Shown here: in pieces, positions 60,001 through 64,000 of the stretch | How the letters are laid out: each line of letters begins with the position of its first letter | How positions within the stretch are numbered: the first letter of the stretch is position 1 | Assembly (NCBI GenBank): GCA_000149265.1 | Contig: CH003390.1 | Span: forward strand, 145,324-209,323 | Length of the DNA: 64,000 nt | Source: Ciona savignyi | Taxonomy: Eukaryota > Chordata > Ascidiacea > Phlebobranchia > Cionidae | Direction: 5' to 3' | Notes under the pieces: generated by a model | Told to the model about the DNA's origin: nothing | The model's database searches: none | The model's input: only the letters and a program-made list of their open reading frames with translations | Made by a program: the position numbers and the translations under genes

Positions 60001-61638
60001 AACCTAATGGATTATTCTAACATGTTTAAAGAAACGTCTTAATCATACACAACACACTGCAATAGCTCCGGTAACCCGACGATGGGCGCGAGATGATCTA
60101 ACGATTGCCCGTGTGTTAAACTCCTTTGGTTTTCCCATTCACGGAGATGAACCTGAATATCCTATCCTTACCACCCCACCAACCATATACAATGGTTGAA
60201 CCCCATCAATCAAACAATCCATTCCCACAGAATCCTCCAACAACTACAGCAGCCTCGTTAAGTCGCGATGCGTCGTCCAAGAGCAGCTGTACAACGCTCC
60301 TACCTGTCCCGGACACCTAGTGTCAGGTAACCCGTGTTGTACATAGCGTGTGACGTAACATAGCGTGTGATGTAACATATCGTGTGACGTAACATATCGT
60401 GTGACGTAACATAGCGGTGTCGTAACATAGCGGGTGTCGTAACATAGCGGGTGACGTAACATAGCGTGTGACGTAACACAGCGTGTGACGTAACACAGCG
60501 TGTGACGTAACATAGCGTGTGACGTAACACAGCGTGTGACGTAACACAGCGTGTGACGTAACATAGCGTGTGACGTAACATAGCGTGTGACGTAATAGCG
60601 TGTGACGTGACACAAGTGTGACGTGACACAGTGTGACGTGACACAGTGTGTGACGTAACAAAGTAGCACCCACACCCCAAGAAGCCACTCTGCATGCGTT
60701 AAGTCATATTTGTCCTTCAAGCGTTTAAGAATAATTTTTTTTACGTAAACTGTTTTTTTCATTCTAAGTTTATTCAAGTTTTTAGGCTAATATCCAATAA
60801 TTATACCAGTTATAACATGTCCCGCCACATCCCAGGCAATAAAAGACCCCGAACAGACCCGGTGATACCAACCTTTTCCACAACAACTCAGAGACAACGC
60901 ACTACAACGAGACGAACAACGGCTAGAACTACAACTGTCTCCACCACGCTCCCACTATCGACGACGACGCCCCCACCTACGACGACCACGCCCCCACCTA
61001 CGACGACCACGCCCCCACCTACGACGACCACGTCACCACCCACGACGACCACGTCACCACCTACGACGACCACGTCACCACCTACAACGACCACGCCCCC
61101 ACCTACAACGACCACGCCCCCACCTACAACGACCACGCCCCCACAAACGACTACACCCCCGCTATCGACGACCACGCCCCCGCCCACGACGACCACGTCA
61201 CCACCTACGACGACCACGCCCCTAGCTACGACGACGACAGTCAGCACTTCAGGTAATAGAACAGGATATCCATGTTTATTCCTGTGAATGGGAAAACCAA
61301 GGGAGCTAACACACGGGCAATCGTCAGATCACCTCGCACCCACTGTCGGGTTACCGGGTCTATCTATTCACGGGAATAAACATGAATATCGTTAATCCTT
61401 ATTTAACATCACCAGTTTTATCATAAACGCCCAATATTGCTGAAGGTTTTTTGTTTTTCTTACTTTTCCATTCGATCCAGAACAACGGTATTGTACGGAC
61501 GACGCCGTTCAATGTATCATCCCGTTCGAGTACGAGGGAGTCACGTACCACGAGTGCGCCCCGTATAGCGCGGGTTCGAGTTACACCTGGTGCTATACCG
61601 ACGCGGCTAAAAATTGGGATTATTGCGCCGATTGTCCG
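54012..61638 (+). CDS. Secreted LRR / mucin-like / fibronectin type II protein, first 535 aa (continues right)
   Basis: Exons 54012-54226, 58246-58986, 59536-59609, 60836-61252, 61481-61638; phases 2, 2, 1, 1, then 0 at a GTAAGT donor. Residues 1-20 are a signal peptide. An LRRNT-like Cys set follows (Cys26, 33, 35, 43). Exon 2 encodes about eight leucine-rich repeats (LRQLNLGGNEIS, LQKLILKRNKLE, LKRLRLGGN) and the cap motif NPLQCDC; exon 3 (VVCADVDMRL) completes the C-terminal cap. Exon 4 is Thr/Pro-rich, with PPTTTT repeated about fourteen times, a likely O-glycosylated stalk. Exon 5 is a fibronectin type II module: CIIPFEYEGVTYHEC, WCYT, WDYC. The link between exons 1 and 2 crosses 4 kb and rests on phase and domain logic. 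Confidence 0.72.
55290..55670. repeat. Imperfect tandem duplication, about 200 bp units
   Basis: CAGGTCCTGATAAAATG, ACAACGAAAAGGCGGA and TGCACATAAGAAAAAG in the first unit correspond to CCGGTCCTGATAATTGG, ACAACGAAAAGGCGGA and GTACATAAAGAAAG in the second. Confidence 0.7.
56125..56262 (-). mobile_element. tRNA-derived SINE, head half
   Basis: Reverse head meets the forward copy that follows; their TTCAGCCGAAGGGTT blocks lie within 40 bp and are inverted. Confidence 0.7.
56262..56525 (+). mobile_element. tRNA-derived SINE, nearly complete
   Basis: CAGCCGAAGGGTTAGAAATT to ATATCCTATCC; head-to-head with the preceding copy. Confidence 0.8.
57648..58120 (+). mobile_element. Second tRNA-like family, three spaced copies
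   Basis: Heads GTGGCTGAATGGTTAGCGCG (57652), GTAGCCGAATGGTTAACGCG (57784) and GTTGCCGAATGGTTAACGCG (58016), each followed by the GAGCCCATC or CATCATGCATCG arm. Confidence 0.8.
59033..59105 (-). mobile_element. tRNA-derived SINE tail fragment
   Basis: AATAGGATAGCTTATTCATG to AAAACACGGGAAATCGATAGG, in LRR gene intron 2. A diverged forward copy follows at about 59190-59400. Confidence 0.65.
59878..60168 (+). mobile_element. tRNA-derived SINE, full length
   Basis: CCGGCTGATTAGCTTGGTGGG to AATATCCTATCC, in LRR gene intron 3. Confidence 0.85.
60338..60662. repeat. 17-bp minisatellite, about 19 units
   Basis: Unit GTAACATAGCGTGTGAC with few variants; most junctions read TGACGTAAC. Since 17 is not a multiple of 3 and the complement lacks stops, all three minus frames stay open (121-177 codons). 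These ORFs are artefacts. It lies in LRR gene intron 3. Confidence 0.92.
60957..61230 (+). repeat. 18-bp coding repeat (PPTTTT) inside LRR gene exon 4
   Basis: Unit CCACCTACGACGACCACG, about 14 copies with silent and Pro/Ser variants; the frame is preserved because the unit is a multiple of 3. Confidence 0.92.
61255..61355 (-). mobile_element. tRNA-derived SINE, 3' third
   Basis: AACAGGATATCCATGTTTATT to GTCGGGTTACCGG; starts three bases after the exon 4 donor, with a stray CACGGGAATAAACATGAATATC at 61369-61390. Confidence 0.7.
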
Positions 61639-61916
61639 GTAAGTATGCTTAATGTTACTATGTTGTTTCCTATACATTTTCATGGACACTGTCGAATAGC
61701 TCGTGCCTGCAGTCGAGTTGCTTAGACTTTGGAGACCCATTTTAATTGTGTTGCTTGGATCGTTGCCCGAATACATTGAATCGTTGCCCGAATACAGCTA
61801 TTCGACGATAACCATGGATAAATCCTTCAATGTGGATTTCGCTCACAAGATATCCGACTACACGGTTTAACTATGGATGAATACAGATTTCCTTACACTT
61901 CGAAATATAATTGCGA

Positions 61917-62214
61917 CAGATTAGTCTGGTGGTTTGGTACGTCGCTTTTTAGCCGAATGGTTGCGTGTTCAAAACTGGTGGCTAGCTAGTTGGTTTGCTT
62001 GTGACAATGAGCAAGGCACTTAACGGACATTGCCTGAACCCAGCGGATTAATGGGTTCTACCAAATTAAAGGAACATGTCTATTATATACAACATACTAC
62101 AATAGCTCCGGTAACCCGACGGTGGGCGCGAGGTAATCTGACGATTGTCCGTGTGTTAACCCCATTGGTTTTCCCATTCACGTGAAGAAACCTGAATATC
62201 CTATCCCATCCTAA
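61917..62214 (+). mobile_element. tRNA-derived SINE, full length
   Basis: CAGATTAGTCTGGTGGTTTGG to AATATCCTATCCCATCC. Confidence 0.85.
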
Positions 62215-62599
62215 CAGTAACAGAGTAAAACACCAACCCCCAGACTGCAAATTTAATATTTCGATATGTTTTGCAGGAGAGCTAACTGGAAAACTACAGC
62301 ACCGGTACCTCTTGAACGAATGGGCATAAAATAATATTTCTGCATGTTTGTTACCGCGTGGGCCTCTATAAATTGGCCCAGTGATAACGGTCACCGACAT
62401 TTGTATATATGTCTGTGTTGTTTATATGTAAACGCTCACAATTCTCGGATGTTAGCAATAATAGCCGCATGTATATTGCTGATACTCCACTGTGCTAGAT
62501 TATTGTTCCAATAACTCAATAACCGAAAACACCGCAACTGTATTTCTTCGTATACAATACACTTTATTACGTAAACCTGGCGTCCAATGACTATTTGTT

Positions 62600-62790
62600 G
62601 TGCAAAATTAAAAAGGAGGAAAACTGCACACTAAATCTATGAAAATTAATTTTAACCCAGCTCTAAACACTAATCTTAACCCCAGCATTTACCAACTCCA
62701 ACCCCATGTTTAAAACTTACTCTAATGTCATAATCATCATTTTAGTGTGCAGATTTCCTCCTTCCCGCTTTCCCTCTTGGTTTTCCCCTA
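62600..62790. mobile_element. GGAGGGAAA-type MITE
   Basis: AAAAAGGAGGAAAACTGCAC at left; TTTTAGTGTGCAGATTTCC and CCGCTTTCCCTC at right. A further left end begins near 63935 and is cut by the window edge. Confidence 0.7.
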
Positions 62791-62799
62791 TTTGTTTGC

Positions 62800-63930
62800 T
62801 TTAAAAAGCCGGTTGGTGCGTTCTCTTATTAAGACTTCAATGGATAAACATTTAAACATTAACCACGTGCCCATAGTCTAGTTACAGCCGAAAGAAAGTC
62901 GATGTGTGCTACGCCTCTAGCAAATTTCACGGCCGTATATGCAGCTTGCAGTATAGCATATCCGCATATCCGGCTCTGAAAACTGAATTTAGCTTCTCAC
63001 TTAACATATTTTCCACCACGGTTCACGACAAACGCTGTGCTTGGTGTAACCGGTCACGCTGCGTGCTACGCCGACTATTCTGCGCTTACAAGCGGTTCCG
63101 AATCCACAACTATTCGACTGAAAGGGTATTCACTAAACCACTGTGCTATCTAGCCGAACCTTTCTCAGTACTTAATAGCCTTCTTGTATTTCTACTTACA
63201 TCGATATAACATCGGCTATTACCAGGGGGTTATGTATATTTTAATCGGTTTATTTCCGAGCTGTTTCCCGGATGCGAGTAATCCATTTTGCACGCGCGTG
63301 TTTGTTCGTGACAAGTGCTAGCCGGTATGAAAGCTAACATTTTAACGCTTGTTGTTTGTAAGTGCTGTTTTATATTAAGCTAGAGACAGTCCATGTCGGC
63401 ATGGTTATTAGTTGCAACCTTGCTGTGTTTCACTGAAACAGAAACATCTGCAAATGCATAACATTTGATGCTTCCGTTTAAAGTAGCTGCAAACTTATTT
63501 ATGTTATTAGTTTAGTTTATTTAGTTTTGCCTTTGTATTAAATAGTATAAAATAAAACTCATCATAACCGAGGGACAGGAAAAGACGAAAAAACAAACGG
63601 ATGTCGTATCTAAAACACGGTATAAAGAAGAATATAAATATTAAATGTAGCAGACGCGTTCGCTTATTTATATCGTCAAATTATCTAATTCTAATTAGAT
63701 ACCAATGTTTGAGAACAGTGAGAACATGTCATCTTTCGGGACAGTGAAGAATACAAACGTTATCCTCAGAATGCGACTGGGTTGGAGTTTATACGGGCCT
63801 AGTCGAAATACCCCCCGCCCAAAGTCGAGTTAGCGGAGCTACTGCCCTGTGTTAAATGCGGGTGCCTTATCTCTCCGGAGACCCCGCTTTGAACCCTGTA
63901 AAACCCCTTGAACCCCTTGAATCACTGAAA
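62800..63930. other. Right-edge region, no exon assigned
   Basis: The LRR gene must continue in phase 0, but I could not find a convincing next exon. 63510-63610 is a unit of the GGAAAAGACG repeat and 63770-63850 resembles the repeated CAAAGTCGAGTT segment. Confidence 0.4.
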
Positions 63931-64000
63931 TGGCTATGGAAAGTAATTCTAACCCTGTCCCAAACACTAATCTCAACCCCATAACTAACTTTTACCCTAC

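Noticed and set aside
60244..60777. Long minus-strand ORFs (up to 177 codons) reading YVTRYVTSHAMLRHTL-like repeats
   Set aside because: They come from the stop-free 17-bp minisatellite and are open in all three frames; no start context, splice sites or domain.
60888..61247. Minus-strand Val/Gly-rich ORF opposite the Thr-rich exon
   Set aside because: Shadow of the PPTTTT coding repeat on the plus strand.
5974..62214. tRNA genes suggested by A-box and B-box words in many repeats
   Set aside because: No copy forms a complete cloverleaf with acceptor and anticodon stems; they are SINE heads.
1..64000. CRISPR arrays, bacterial operons, prophage
   Set aside because: Introns, SINEs and MITEs show a eukaryotic chromosome; none of the tandem arrays has spacer structure.

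Overview
This is an AT-rich eukaryotic window with GT..AG introns and a very high load of short dispersed repeats. The best match is the genome of a tunicate of the Ciona intestinalis type. Three things support this. The genes are compact chordate ones (BLOC1S2, ethanolamine kinase, UBE3D, dispanin/CD225). A sulfotransferase-like family that I know from Ciona is present twice. Two exact copies occur of the 16-nt motif that I recall as the Ciona spliced leader. The species is inferred, not proven.

I assembled gene models by hand, joining short open frames at GT/AG sites with matching intron phase. From left to right: a UBE3D-like gene (-, exons at 340-3545, running off the left edge); an unidentified two-exon candidate (+, 6.3-7.2 kb); a three-exon dispanin/CD225 membrane protein (+, 9.4-10.6 kb); two complete four-exon sulfotransferase-like genes placed head to head (- at 11.4-14.7 kb, + at 18.4-20.5 kb) with a stranded duplicate of exon 2 between them (16.4 kb); a complete nine-exon ethanolamine kinase (-, 24.1-30.2 kb); BLOC1S2 (-, 31.2-31.7 kb) followed 15 bp later by a small membrane-protein ORF on the same strand (30.95-31.2 kb); a 71-residue two-exon protein (-, 41.8-42.2 kb); a secreted protein with a von Willebrand C-like cysteine cluster (+, 42.9-45.5 kb); and a secreted LRR / Thr-Pro mucin-like / fibronectin type II protein (+, 54.0-61.6 kb, running off the right edge).

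The rest is mostly mobile DNA. A tRNA-derived SINE of about 290 bp occurs some 35 times in whole or part. A second tRNA-like family occurs about a dozen times. Several MITE families with recognisable terminal inverted repeats and target-site duplications (8 bp hAT type, one 9 bp type) lie among them. There are also foldback elements and tandem arrays: a 23-bp array at the left edge, a 29-bp array carrying AP-1-like motifs, and a 17-bp array carrying TGACGTAA. The stretches 32.7-41.7 kb and 45.9-53.9 kb hold no gene I can support.

The genes do not form a pathway. The only local relations I see are the BLOC1S2-small ORF pair, which looks like a tunicate operon, and the sulfotransferase-like duplication cluster.
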